A stretch of 64,000 bases of DNA from JAIVJZ01 sp035645695 (GTDB lineage Bacteria; Acidobacteriota; Blastocatellia; Pyrinomonadales; Pyrinomonadaceae): assembly GCA_035645695.1 (NCBI GenBank), contig DASQMC010000080.1:47580-111579 (forward strand), read 5' to 3'. Shown here one piece after another: positions 33,049 to 40,904 of this stretch. Under the pieces are notes generated by a model. That model was not told where the DNA came from and did no database searches. It saw only the letters and a program-made list of their open reading frames with translations. Within the stretch, counting starts at the first letter, position 1, and each line of letters begins with the position of its first letter. The translations under genes and the position numbers were made by a program.

Positions 33049-33626
33049 AGGGCATCGGCAAGGGGCGGTTGAGCGCGGATCACTCGCCGAAGTACGAACG
33101 CACGGAGCGCGAGCGGCGATACCTCCTGCGCGCGTTGCCGCCCTCGCTCAAAGTCAACGACCTTCACGCGCAAATCACCGACAACTACATCACGAACACG
33201 CGCCTGCGCCTGCGCAAAGTGCGTTGGCCGCTGACGAACGAGTGGACGCTGAAACTCACGCAGAAGCACGCGCCCGCCCCGCCCGACTTTTCGCGCACGC
33301 TCATCACGAGCATCTACCTGAACGAGTACGAGTACGAAGTGTTCTCCGTCTTCGAGGCCAACGAGATACGCAAGAACCGTTACCCTTACGAGCACGAAGG
33401 GCGCAAGTATTCCATAGACGTTTTCCTCGGCGCGCTCCACGGCCTCATACTCGCCGAGACGGATTTCGACACGGACAGCGAGTTGGACAACTTCCCCCCG
33501 CCGCCTTTCGCCTCGCTCGACGTGACGCACGACGAACTGTTCACCGGCGGCCGTCTCGTCTACCTGACGATTGACGAGCTGCGCGCCGAGTTCAAAGCGC
33601 GCGTCGAAAAATGGGAGGGCGGGTAA
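33045..33626 (+). CDS. CYTH-domain protein (triphosphate tunnel metalloenzyme)
   Basis: A 193-residue protein. The N-terminal charged motif ERTERERRYLL corresponds to the CYTH ExExK region; further charged strands (NTRLRLRKVR, EWTLKLTQKH, YEHEGRKYSIDVFLG, LAETDF) are those of the tunnel that binds triphosphates. Members include thiamine triphosphatase, adenylate cyclase and tripolyphosphatase, and the activity cannot be told. The start is a GTG overlapping the aconitase stop (GTGA), with GAGGAG about ten bases before it, so translation is coupled. It overlaps the next start by one base. Confidence 0.8.
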   Translation: MKGIGKGRLSADHSPKYERTERERRYLLRALPPSLKVNDLHAQITDNYITNTRLRLRKVRWPLTNEWTLKLTQKHAPAPPDFSRTLITSIYLNEYEYEVFSVFEANEIRKNRYPYEHEGRKYSIDVFLGALHGLILAETDFDTDSELDNFPPPPFASLDVTHDELFTGGRLVYLTIDELRAEFKARVEKWEGG

Positions 33627-33847
33627 TGGATGCACGCGGCGTCGGGTTGTTCGTAATTATCATCGGCGCGGGCGTGGTCGTCATCGGGTTGCTCGTGTAT
33701 GCGGGCGCGCTCTCATGGTTCGGACGGCTGCCGGGCGATCTCAGTTTCGGGGGCGAGCGCACGCGGGTCTTCGTCCCCATCACCTCGATGCTCGTCGTCT
33801 CGCTCGTCCTGAGCCTCGTCATGTGGGCGCTCCGCCGCTTCTTCTGA
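33626..33847 (+). CDS. DUF2905 small membrane protein
   Basis: A 73-residue protein with two hydrophobic helices (VGLFVIIIGAGVVVIGLLVYAG and VFVPITSMLVVSLVLSLVMW) separated by the loop GRLPGDLSFGGERTR, the hallmark of DUF2905. It overlaps the CYTH stop as TAATG, with a GGGAGGGCGGG upstream. Such proteins are common but uncharacterised; they often sit beside tRNA or lipid genes. Confidence 0.85.
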   Translation: MDARGVGLFVIIIGAGVVVIGLLVYAGALSWFGRLPGDLSFGGERTRVFVPITSMLVVSLVLSLVMWALRRFF

Positions 33848-33857
33848 CCGATCAAAC

Positions 33858-34349
33858 ATGCCGGACACCAACACAGCGCCAACCATCTACACCATCGGGC
33901 ACGGACGCCACGCGTGGGCGGACTTTCTCGCGCTCTTACGCGAGCACGAGATCGCGCTCGTCTGCGACGTGAGAAGCGCGGCGCGTTCGCGCTGGCCGCA
34001 GTTCAACGGGCGCGTGTTGGAGGCGAACTTGCTGGATAAGCGGATCGGTTACGAATGGCTGCCGGAATGCGGCGGCAAGGTGGTCGCGCCGCCCCCGGAA
34101 CTGGCGCGCGGGTTGGAGCGAATTATGGAACTGGCATCCGAGGTGCGCGTCGCCCTGATGTGCTCGGAGTCGCACCCGCTCACGCGCCACAAGCAGCCGC
34201 GCGCGAACTGCCACCGCGTCGGCCTGCTCTCAACCCCCTTGCGCGCACGCGGCGCGCGCATCATACACATCCTCCCCTCCGGCCATACACTCGAAGTTGA
34301 CGAAGCCGCGCTGCCCTCGATCTGGAAGGAAGAAACAGTAAAGACGTGA
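33858..34349 (+). CDS. DUF488 domain protein
   Basis: A 163-residue protein with IYTIGHGRHAWADFLALL and DVRSAARSRWPQFN at the start and the typical MCSESHPLTRH...NCHRVGL segment. Family members normally read CxExxPxxCHR; here about seven extra residues separate Pro and Cys. The family function is unknown to me. It lies 10 bases after DUF2905 and closes the aconitase operon. Its stop codon TGA is part of a family D heptad (GTGAATC). Confidence 0.75.
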   Translation: MPDTNTAPTIYTIGHGRHAWADFLALLREHEIALVCDVRSAARSRWPQFNGRVLEANLLDKRIGYEWLPECGGKVVAPPPELARGLERIMELASEVRVALMCSESHPLTRHKQPRANCHRVGLLSTPLRARGARIIHILPSGHTLEVDEAALPSIWKEETVKT

Positions 34350-34427
34350 ATCGTGAATCGTAAATCGTGAATAGAGAAGAACAGTCTTCTTTCTATTCAC
34401 GATTCACGATTTACGATTTACGTCTTT
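34340..34427. repeat. Heptad inverted repeat, family D (GTGAATC/GTAAATC)
   Basis: Left arm GTGAATC, GTGAATC, GTAAATC, GTGAATA; centre with AGAAGA/TCTTCT; right arm of TTCACGA/TTTACGA units. It includes the TGA stop of the DUF488 gene and ends at the stop of the NTF2-like gene. The AAAGACG and CGTCTTT ends are also inverted. Other copies are at 58691 and 61972. Confidence 0.87.
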
Positions 34428-34828
34428 TATTGTCCGGCCGTGGCGGCTCGCTCGATCTGGCGGCCGAGGGCTTCGGGGTCGAAGTAGGCGCGGAAGCGCG
34501 TGATGCGGTCGCCGTCGATCTCAAGGATGCTGACGCCTTCGTAGTTGAAGGGCGCGCCGTTCGCGGTCGTGCCTTCGGTCGTCCATTCGAGCGCGGCTGA
34601 GGTTTCGGTGATAATGCGGTTGCGAAAAGTCGAACGCACCTCGCCGAACGTGTCGCGGTACTTCGTCCAGAATTCGCGTGCGCCCGCCTGCCCCGTAAAT
34701 TTTTCGGGCGCGTTGACGTTCCCCACCTCGCTCCCCTCCGCGTAGAGCGCGACCATCGCCTCCACTTCGCGGTTCTCTTCCAACCGCTTCAACGCTTCGA
34801 TAAATTGTTCCGCTATGTTGGCTGCCAT
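34427..34828 (-). CDS. NTF2/SnoaL-like protein
   Basis: A 133-residue cone-shaped-fold protein: AEQFIEALKRLEENREVEAMVALYAEGSEVGN, then FTGQAGAREFWTKYRDTFG and GVSILEIDGDRITRFRAYFD. The family includes small enzymes and stress or ligand-binding proteins, and no catalytic residues are decisive here. I take the ATG at 34828, but the ATG four codons earlier is possible because a GGGAAGGG touches it. It ends in the family D repeat. Neighbours are unrelated. Confidence 0.75.
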   Translation of the reverse strand: MAANIAEQFIEALKRLEENREVEAMVALYAEGSEVGNVNAPEKFTGQAGAREFWTKYRDTFGEVRSTFRNRIITETSAALEWTTEGTTANGAPFNYEGVSILEIDGDRITRFRAYFDPEALGRQIERAATAGQ

Positions 34829-34978
34829 CGTGATTCTCATCCCTTCCCGTGTTTGATCGTGTGAACAGATTTTACAGGAAAGCGCTTTGCGAAGTTTTCA
34901 CGGCCGACACACGTTGCCGTGTCCGAGCAGCGTCGAACGGGAATATGGATGCCGGGATTTTCGCGGCGAGCTTTGTAA

Positions 34979-36256
34979 TCAGCTTTCGGCGGGCGTCGGG
35001 AGTTCGGCGTGTGCGTAGCGCGCGGCGTAGGCGCGTGCGAAGTAGGTGGCGAGCAGGAAGGCCAGGAGCATGATGGCGGCGGCCGTCCAGAAGGTGATGC
35101 GAAGCGAGCGGTCGCTCATTTCGTGGAGACGGCCGTCCGCGCCGTGGGTGGCAATCGCGCTGTGGATGAGGAGCGCGGCCACGGTCGGGCCGACGGCGCG
35201 CGCCAAACTCGCCACCGATTGCGTGACGCCCAGGACGCCGCCCTGTTCGCCCCGCCCCGCGCTGCGCGAGGCGAGCGTCTGGAGCGACGGCGTCGCGAGC
35301 GCGTTCCCGACGGCGAACGTCCCGCCGACCACGAGCAACATGGACAAACCCGTGTGCGGCCCGACGAGCGGGATCGCAAACAAACTCAGCGCGAACAGCA
35401 GCGCGCCCGCCAGCACGAGCGGCATCTCGCCGAACATCCTGACGAGACGCCCGATCAAGCCGCCCTGTATGAGCGCGCCGATGATGCCGACGTACATGAA
35501 GAGATAGCCGTTGTGCGTGGCGTCGTAGCCGAAGCGGAACATTGTGAAGAGGGCGAAGGATGTCGTCATGATCGAGAAGGCGACGACGAAGAGAAAGTAA
35601 ATGGCGAGGACGTAGGCGAGTCGCGGTTGCCTGACGGCGTCCGCGAGTTGCGACCAGCGACCCCCGCCGCCGGTGGCGGCCGACGCGCGCGCGGGATGAT
35701 CGGGCGTCACGGTTTCGGGCAGCGTGAAATAGAGCAGGACGGCGTTCGCGAGCGCCAGGCCACCTGCGAAGAAGAACGGCACGCCGATGCCCCACTGGCT
35801 GAGAATGCCGCCGATGGCCGGGCCGAAGATGAACCCGAGGCCGAAGGCCGCGCCGATCAGTCCCATACCTTTAGCGCGATTTTCGGGCGTCGTCACGTCT
35901 GCGATGTAAGCCTGCGCGGTGGAGATGTTGCCGCCGGTGATGCCGTCGATGATGCGGCCGAGAAAGAGCATCCAGAGCGTCGTCGCGAAGCCGAGAATAA
36001 AGAAGCCGAGGCTTGTCCCGAGCAGGCTGAAGAAGAGGATGGGGCGTCGGCCGTACCTGTCGGAGAGACGGCCGAGGACGGGCGAGAAGATTAGCTGCAT
36101 GACCGAGTAGGAGGCGAACAGGATACCGACCGTGCGCGGCGTCGCATTGAAGTTCGTTCCCTCCGCGTAGAGAGGCAGCACCGGGATCACGATGCCGAAC
36201 CCCACGAGGTCTATGAAGACCGTGACGAAGATAACCAGAAGCGGCGAGCGTTTCAT
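34979..36256 (-). CDS. MFS transporter, TetA-like (12 helices)
   Basis: A 425-residue drug-efflux type transporter. Helix 1 is LVIFVTVFIDLVGFGIVIPV, followed by the loop 2-3 motif GRLSDRYGRRPILF (the MFS signature) and GRIIDGITGGNISTAQAYIADVT in helix 4-5, a pattern shared with TetA-type proton antiporters. Twelve hydrophobic segments can be counted. The substrate is not predictable; TetA likeness does not mean tetracycline resistance. The ATG lies five bases from a family A repeat arm and no Shine-Dalgarno site is seen. The cytosolic loop before helix 7 is Gly/Ala-rich. Confidence 0.88.
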   Translation of the reverse strand: MKRSPLLVIFVTVFIDLVGFGIVIPVLPLYAEGTNFNATPRTVGILFASYSVMQLIFSPVLGRLSDRYGRRPILFFSLLGTSLGFFILGFATTLWMLFLGRIIDGITGGNISTAQAYIADVTTPENRAKGMGLIGAAFGLGFIFGPAIGGILSQWGIGVPFFFAGGLALANAVLLYFTLPETVTPDHPARASAATGGGGRWSQLADAVRQPRLAYVLAIYFLFVVAFSIMTTSFALFTMFRFGYDATHNGYLFMYVGIIGALIQGGLIGRLVRMFGEMPLVLAGALLFALSLFAIPLVGPHTGLSMLLVVGGTFAVGNALATPSLQTLASRSAGRGEQGGVLGVTQSVASLARAVGPTVAALLIHSAIATHGADGRLHEMSDRSLRITFWTAAAIMLLAFLLATYFARAYAARYAHAELPTPAES

Positions 36257-36261
36257 AAAAC

Positions 36262-36344
36262 GGTTTCAGGTTTCAAGTTTCAAGTTTCAGGACTGAGGTT
36301 CTCCGGTCTTCAACTTGAAACCTGCAACCTGAAACTTGAAACCC
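36262..36344. repeat. Heptad inverted repeat, family A, centre A1
   Basis: GGTTTCA-type units on the left, the centre GACTGAGGTTCTCCGGTC, and CTTGAAA/CCTGAAA units on the right. The centre matches that at 7359-7438 in all but two bases. The repeat lies between the MFS start and the DoxX stop. Confidence 0.87.
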
Positions 36345-36349
36345 TTCGT

Positions 36350-36796
36350 TTACCAGCGGCGGCGGGGCGGAGCCTGTAGTCTCTCATCGACGGAGAGACG
36401 CCCGCCGCCCGCCATCAGCAGCGCGAGCGACATGCCGAGCAGCGCGACGGTGTATTCGATCCCCCGGTTGCTCAAAAAGAAACCGCCGCTCCAGTGGACG
36501 CCGAACATCGCGACGAGCATCGTGATGGCGAGGAAGAACGCCCCGGCGCGCGTCAACAGTCCGATGAGGACGAGCAGGCCGCCGATGAGTTCGGCGAGGG
36601 CCGCCATGCCCAACCACAGCCACGCCGGGCGCATGAAACCGAAGGGCGCGCTTCCGGCCGTGAACTTCGCCCAGCCCGGTCCGCCCCACACGCCGAGAAC
36701 TTTCTGCGCGCCGTGCGCGATGAAGATGACGCCGAGCGCGAGACGCACGGGCAGCGTGAACCACGTCGCCGTCGTCGCAATCAAACTTTGGAGCAT
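36350..36796 (-). CDS. DoxX family membrane protein
   Basis: A 148-residue four-helix membrane protein: RLALGVIFIAHGAQKVLGVWGG, then WLGMAALAELIGGLLVLIGLLTRAGAF, FLAITMLVAMFGVHWSGGFF and VALLGMSLALLMAGGG. The HGAQKVLG pattern is typical of DoxX. The family has loosely known roles in quinone or thiosulphate oxidation and redox stress. It is upstream of the MFS gene on the same strand with a repeat between, so co-transcription is possible. Confidence 0.85.
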   Translation of the reverse strand: MLQSLIATTATWFTLPVRLALGVIFIAHGAQKVLGVWGGPGWAKFTAGSAPFGFMRPAWLWLGMAALAELIGGLLVLIGLLTRAGAFFLAITMLVAMFGVHWSGGFFLSNRGIEYTVALLGMSLALLMAGGGRLSVDERLQAPPRRRW

Positions 36797-37230
36797 CGAA
36801 AGAGTCCTTTCCTGATGTCAGACAGGCCGTATCGTCGTCTTTAACAATTATCGGGGGCGCGCGCGAGAGCCGTCGCGACGGATGAGCCGCGCGCCCGTCG
36901 CCGGTAGTTTACTCCCGGCAACAACTCCACGTTAGCGTTCCATGCGCGTCGCCTGATCTCGCCTGAGCCTGCTTAAACTGGTGCAGCGCCCACAGTTTTA
37001 TCATAGCTTTGCTTGCCGCGCACAGCGGGAAGGCAGGCGGGCAACGGGGGAAAGGGAAAGGGGGAAAGGTAAAAGGGTAAAGGGAAAACCGCCCGCCCGA
37101 TCATCCGCGCGCAACCACCCGACATTTCCCATGCTGCCCCTTGCCCTTTCCCCTTTTCCCTTTCCCCCTGTCTTTGAGATACACTGCGCCTCGAATCCCA
37201 ACTGAACCCGAAAGCCCGGCCGGTGATTTT
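36797..37230. other. Divergent intergenic stretch
   Basis: It separates DoxX and the reductase gene, which are divergent. It contains the family F repeat at 37045-37169. No gene, RNA or clear promoter was recognised. Confidence 0.4.
37045..37169. repeat. Heptad inverted repeat, family F (GGGGAAA/GGGAAAG)
   Basis: Left arm units GGGGAAA, GGGAAAG, GGGGAAA, GGTAAAA, GGGTAAA, GGGAAAA read in steps of seven; the right arm is the CT-rich complement at 37125-37169. The centre is about 35 bases long and GC-rich. It ends 61 bases before the reductase start. Confidence 0.75.
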
Positions 37231-37953
37231 ATGAAAGAGACAACCTCCTCGCGCCCACTCGTTATCACGCGCGTCCGCGAACAGGGGCGCGATATACGTT
37301 CGTTCGACATGCGTCCCGAAGCGGGCGAGGGAGGCAGGGCGGCGGCGGCCGTCGAGTTTCTGCCCGGCCAGGTCGCCGCGCTGCGCGCCGGGGGAACGGA
37401 CGAGCGCGCTTTTTATTTCGCTTTCGCCAGTGCGCCGGAAGATGCCGAGTTGGAGTTTTTGATCAAGCGTGCTGGAGGCGACGGCGGCCAGTCGCTCTAT
37501 CATCTGCGCGAGGGCGACACGGTTGCGCTGACGGGCATCGTCGGCCACGGCTTCCCGCTCGACGCGCACAAAAGCAAAGACCTCATCATGATCGCGATGG
37601 GCACGGGCGTCGCCCCGCTGCGCTCCACCTTGCGCCACGCCCTCTCGCGCCCAGACGACTTCGGCCAACTCGTCGTCCTCTACGGCGCGCGCACGCCCGA
37701 CGATTTTTGCTATCGAGATGAAACCGAGACGTGGAAGGCCGCGGGCGTCGAACTGCGTCAGGTCGTCTCCAAGCCCGACGGCTACGAGTGGGCCGGCTCG
37801 ACCGGCTACGTGCAATCCCTGCTCGACCACGTCCTGCCCAACCTCAACGAACCCGTCGCGCTCGTCTGCGGCTCGCCCGAAATGATCACGCACACGCGCG
37901 ACCGCTTGCAGGAGATGGGGCTCGCCCCCGAAAGTATTCTAACCAATTATTAA
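37231..37953 (+). CDS. Ferredoxin-NADP reductase-like oxidoreductase
   Basis: A 240-residue protein with the two-domain FNR fold: an FAD-binding barrel (EFLPGQVAALRAGG, then AFYFAFASAPEDAELEFLIKR) and an NAD-binding domain with MIAMGTGVAPLRSTLRHAL, VVLYGARTPDDFCYRDE and VCGSPEMITHTRDRLQEMG at the end. It passes electrons between NAD(P)H and an unknown partner; no ferredoxin domain or partner subunit is next to it. I start it at the ATG at 37231. A longer frame opens at 37141, inside the repeat, and is rejected. Confidence 0.8.
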   Translation: MKETTSSRPLVITRVREQGRDIRSFDMRPEAGEGGRAAAAVEFLPGQVAALRAGGTDERAFYFAFASAPEDAELEFLIKRAGGDGGQSLYHLREGDTVALTGIVGHGFPLDAHKSKDLIMIAMGTGVAPLRSTLRHALSRPDDFGQLVVLYGARTPDDFCYRDETETWKAAGVELRQVVSKPDGYEWAGSTGYVQSLLDHVLPNLNEPVALVCGSPEMITHTRDRLQEMGLAPESILTNY

Positions 37954-38446
37954 GAACGCCCTGCAACAGGCCGGAGCTTTCAGATCGACTGTCGGCCGGC
38001 GCGGCCTGAACGATTCGTTCAAGCCGCGCTACCGCCGTGATCCAACCGGGGAATACTCTCTCCGGCGGGCGCGCGCCCTCGTGTGAGATGGTCTGAATTC
38101 ATTCGCCGAGACATCCCCGCATCTCCCGCTCTTTCAAACATCCGAGACCGGGCATCGGTCTCACCGCTACACCCTCTGTCAACCTCGACGGCCGCATCCG
38201 CGGGCTGAGAATTTTAATGCGCGGCCTTCTATAAATTCTCTTTACAACTTTTACTCATCTTGATTAATATGCCGCCCGCCCGCTAACCAGGCTTCATCAC
38301 TTGCTCTTCTAAGCGGCGCTTTCACTCCACAACGCCGAAGAAAACATGAAGTCGTTCATGTCTTTTCCGGCTTACTACTTGTGTTCGTTTATCACCCGGA
38401 AGCCCCTGTCCGGCCGGCCGGAACCTCTAAGTAAGGACGTATCCCC
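37954..38446. other. 493-base non-coding stretch before the SGNH hydrolase
   Basis: It contains two small hairpins: GCGGC-TGAACG with its partner at 38001-38027, and GAGACCG/CGGTCTC at 38144-38162. The first may end the reductase transcript. The rest is unassigned; the promoter of the hydrolase gene should be here but was not recognised. Confidence 0.4.
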
Positions 38447-40486
38447 GTGAAAAGAATGTTCCCTCTCTCCTTGCTGCTGCTGATTCTTTGCGCTTCTTTA
38501 GCTTTTTCTCAACAGAGCCGCCCGGCTCACAGGGGCGACGTGTCAGAACATCCCGCCGGAAGGATTCCGGAGCACGACGCTGCTCACGGCGCCGACACAC
38601 AGAGCGCCGCGCAGCCGTCTCCGGTTCAGGGCGACGGCAGCGGTGTTGTCCCGGCAACGACAACCTCCGCTACGACGCAGAATAAGCTGACGCTTGATTG
38701 GGAACTGGTCAACCCGTTTCGTTTTATCACAAAGCAGGAAAAGTTTGACGAAATCAGGCGTGCTTACGACCGGCTCGAGCCGAATGAAAAAACCGCTTAC
38801 CACTTAGAGCAGGCGTTACAAAAAATCGCCGACGATGAGGTTGAGAAGATCAGAACGGACATAAGGAAAGAGATCAATTGCGACGACGAGCAGTTGAAAG
38901 ACAAGGAGGCTAGAAAAAAGTGCTTTGCGCCCTATCTCGGCTGGTTTGCAGGTCTGGCCCAAGATCATCACGGCGCGACTTGCTGGGACTCCCGAAGCAG
39001 GCGATTCAGAAAAGAGGGCGAGTGTAAAGATTATATCTATCCGAAGTCTCATAAGGTGAGGGTGTGGATTCGCGACGCGCATCAGTTGGGCGGGAAAGCG
39101 CCGCAATGGTTCAAAGGCACGCAACCGTTGGCCGGAACGGAATTCAAAGAGTGTGCTGATAAATATCCGCGCGGCACCTGCATCGAGCTTGATATTGAAT
39201 ACGACAGCAGCGAACAGGTCGGCAGAGAAGTTTCCGCCAGATTCTCGGACGGTAGTTTTACGATTGAACCCGCCCGCGTGCTGGTCGAGGATAGGTTGAT
39301 CGTCGGCCTGGGCGATTCCTACGCTTCGGGCGAGGGCAATCCCGACATACCGGCGCAGTTTACAAAAGGCCGCGTGGATTGGGATGTTATATATACCCAC
39401 AGAATACAGAAAGCGCCGCAAAAAGATAAAGACGCCAGGGTCGGCTGGCTCGACCGGCGCTGCCGCCGCTCGATGTATTCTTACCAGTTTAAAACGGCTC
39501 TCCAACTCGCCCTCGAAGAGCCAAAGAAAGCGGTCACCTATGTTAGTTACGCCTGTTCGGGCGCAACGACCGATAACATCATCAATAAAAAGCAGTCCCC
39601 GAATGAGGGGTTCAAGTTGTTTAAGACCAGCCCGCAGATCAAGGCCTTAAGAAAGGTGTTGGAGAATAAGAACAACAAGCAGCGGGAGATCGATTATCTA
39701 TTACTGAGCACGGGCGGCAACGACATTGAGTTTGCTAAATTTGTTGCTTACGTGGTGACCTCAAGGTTTCTGCGCAAAATCGCCGCGCCCGGCATCGACG
39801 AAGATAGGTTAAAAAAGATGGAGGGCGGCGGAATTCGAAAAAAACTTTTATCCGGTACGGATAAAAACAACGGAAATTACCCGCGCCTGCACAAGGTATT
39901 ACTCGATGAGAAGGAAGGAATCAGGCTCAAGGGCGGGAACTCCAAACGCATCCTGCTCACCGCTTATCCCAATATTCTTTACGATGAAAATGGCAAGCCC
40001 TGTGAAGCCAACCGGCGGGAATTTGATACTCCGTTCAAAGAGGACGAGGGACGAAAGGCGCGAATCGAACAGGTGGAACAATATATTTCCATCCCCCTGT
40101 TAAAAGTTCAGCAGGACGAAAGACTCACCGGTGAGCTGGGTTGGACGGTTGTGGACACCCATCTCAAGGCTTACACGACGCACGGCTTTTGCGCCCAAAG
40201 TTGTGAAAGCCCGTTACCGGTCGGAGAGATATTTGAAATGCCCGTGCGGGAGAACAAAGGGTGGAAACACTTCGACCCGCGCAACTACAAAGCATACGCG
40301 ACGCGGACGCGCTGGATACGGCTCCCCGTGGATTCAAAATTAACCACCGACCAGACATATAAGTTCTTGAATTTGTCGTTCGACTTGTTTATCACCGATG
40401 ACCGCTCCAACATCATGCACCCGACCGCGGAAGGTCATGCCGTCTTCGCCGATGAAAATGTTAAGGCAATTAAAAGCATCAGGTAA
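38447..40486 (+). CDS. Exported SGNH/GDSL-type hydrolase
   Basis: A 679-residue protein with a signal peptide (RMFPLSLLLLILCASLAF, cleavage near SQQS) and a 50-residue disordered head. Residues about 85-285 are a domain I do not recognise, with six Cys. The SGNH hydrolase follows: block I GDSYASGEG with Ser at about residue 291, block III STGGNDIEF near residue 425, block V MHPTAEGH near residue 657. These are the residues of an esterase/lipase triad, as in actinobacterial GDSL lipases. The gene is AT-richer and Lys-richer than its neighbours and has long non-coding flanks, which suggests acquisition. Confidence 0.82.
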   Translation: MKRMFPLSLLLLILCASLAFSQQSRPAHRGDVSEHPAGRIPEHDAAHGADTQSAAQPSPVQGDGSGVVPATTTSATTQNKLTLDWELVNPFRFITKQEKFDEIRRAYDRLEPNEKTAYHLEQALQKIADDEVEKIRTDIRKEINCDDEQLKDKEARKKCFAPYLGWFAGLAQDHHGATCWDSRSRRFRKEGECKDYIYPKSHKVRVWIRDAHQLGGKAPQWFKGTQPLAGTEFKECADKYPRGTCIELDIEYDSSEQVGREVSARFSDGSFTIEPARVLVEDRLIVGLGDSYASGEGNPDIPAQFTKGRVDWDVIYTHRIQKAPQKDKDARVGWLDRRCRRSMYSYQFKTALQLALEEPKKAVTYVSYACSGATTDNIINKKQSPNEGFKLFKTSPQIKALRKVLENKNNKQREIDYLLLSTGGNDIEFAKFVAYVVTSRFLRKIAAPGIDEDRLKKMEGGGIRKKLLSGTDKNNGNYPRLHKVLLDEKEGIRLKGGNSKRILLTAYPNILYDENGKPCEANRREFDTPFKEDEGRKARIEQVEQYISIPLLKVQQDERLTGELGWTVVDTHLKAYTTHGFCAQSCESPLPVGEIFEMPVRENKGWKHFDPRNYKAYATRTRWIRLPVDSKLTTDQTYKFLNLSFDLFITDDRSNIMHPTAEGHAVFADENVKAIKSIR

Positions 40487-40904
40487 CAGGCCAATCAGGG
40501 CGATAACATAGCCCGCGCGAACCGCCGTTACCCTCCGCCGGGAAAGCCTCTCTCCGCCCCCGACGCCAAAGTGCGCGGCGCTCCCGAAGCCTCAATCCGG
40601 GTCATCCGAGGCCGAGGCGGAGCGGCATATCATCATCGGCAACCCGACTTGACCGAAATCCTTCCAACATCGACCGCAACGCGAAAGCGTGGGGAAGCCC
40701 CGCGCTGCAAAAATCAGACGTAAGTCTTAATACGCGTGCCTCGCGGCCCACCCGATCCGGCTTTCGCGATTAAGGCGCGAACCGGCAAATCCCGAGGTGA
40801 GGCCGCACCGGAAAGCGGCTATCATCGGGCTTGCTGAATGAACGCTCATTCAGTATGATGTGTGCCCTCTCGCACGAGACTTTTGGACGGAGGTTCTTCC
40901 CCTT
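40487..40904. other. Intergenic stretch with the fad operon promoter
   Basis: Most of this stretch shows no feature. Its last third carries the promoter/operator at 40831-40859 and a 46-base leader with GGAGG upstream of fadN. Confidence 0.5.
40831..40859 (+). promoter_or_regulatory. Promoter of the fad operon with a fatty-acid-regulator-type operator
   Basis: TTGCTG (40831-40836), a 17-bp spacer and TATGAT (40854-40859). The spacer is almost wholly the palindrome TGAATGAACGCTCATTCA (40835-40852; CTGAATGA/TCATTCAG with a 4-base centre). From memory, the Bacillus subtilis TetR-family FadR operator has the form TGAATGA-N4-TCATTCA and controls the same type of operon. A repressor released by acyl-CoA is therefore likely; its gene is not in the window. 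Confidence 0.7.

Noticed and set aside
34979..36256. Tetracycline resistance gene
   Set aside because: TetA-like motifs are shared by many MFS antiporters; no evidence fixes the substrate.
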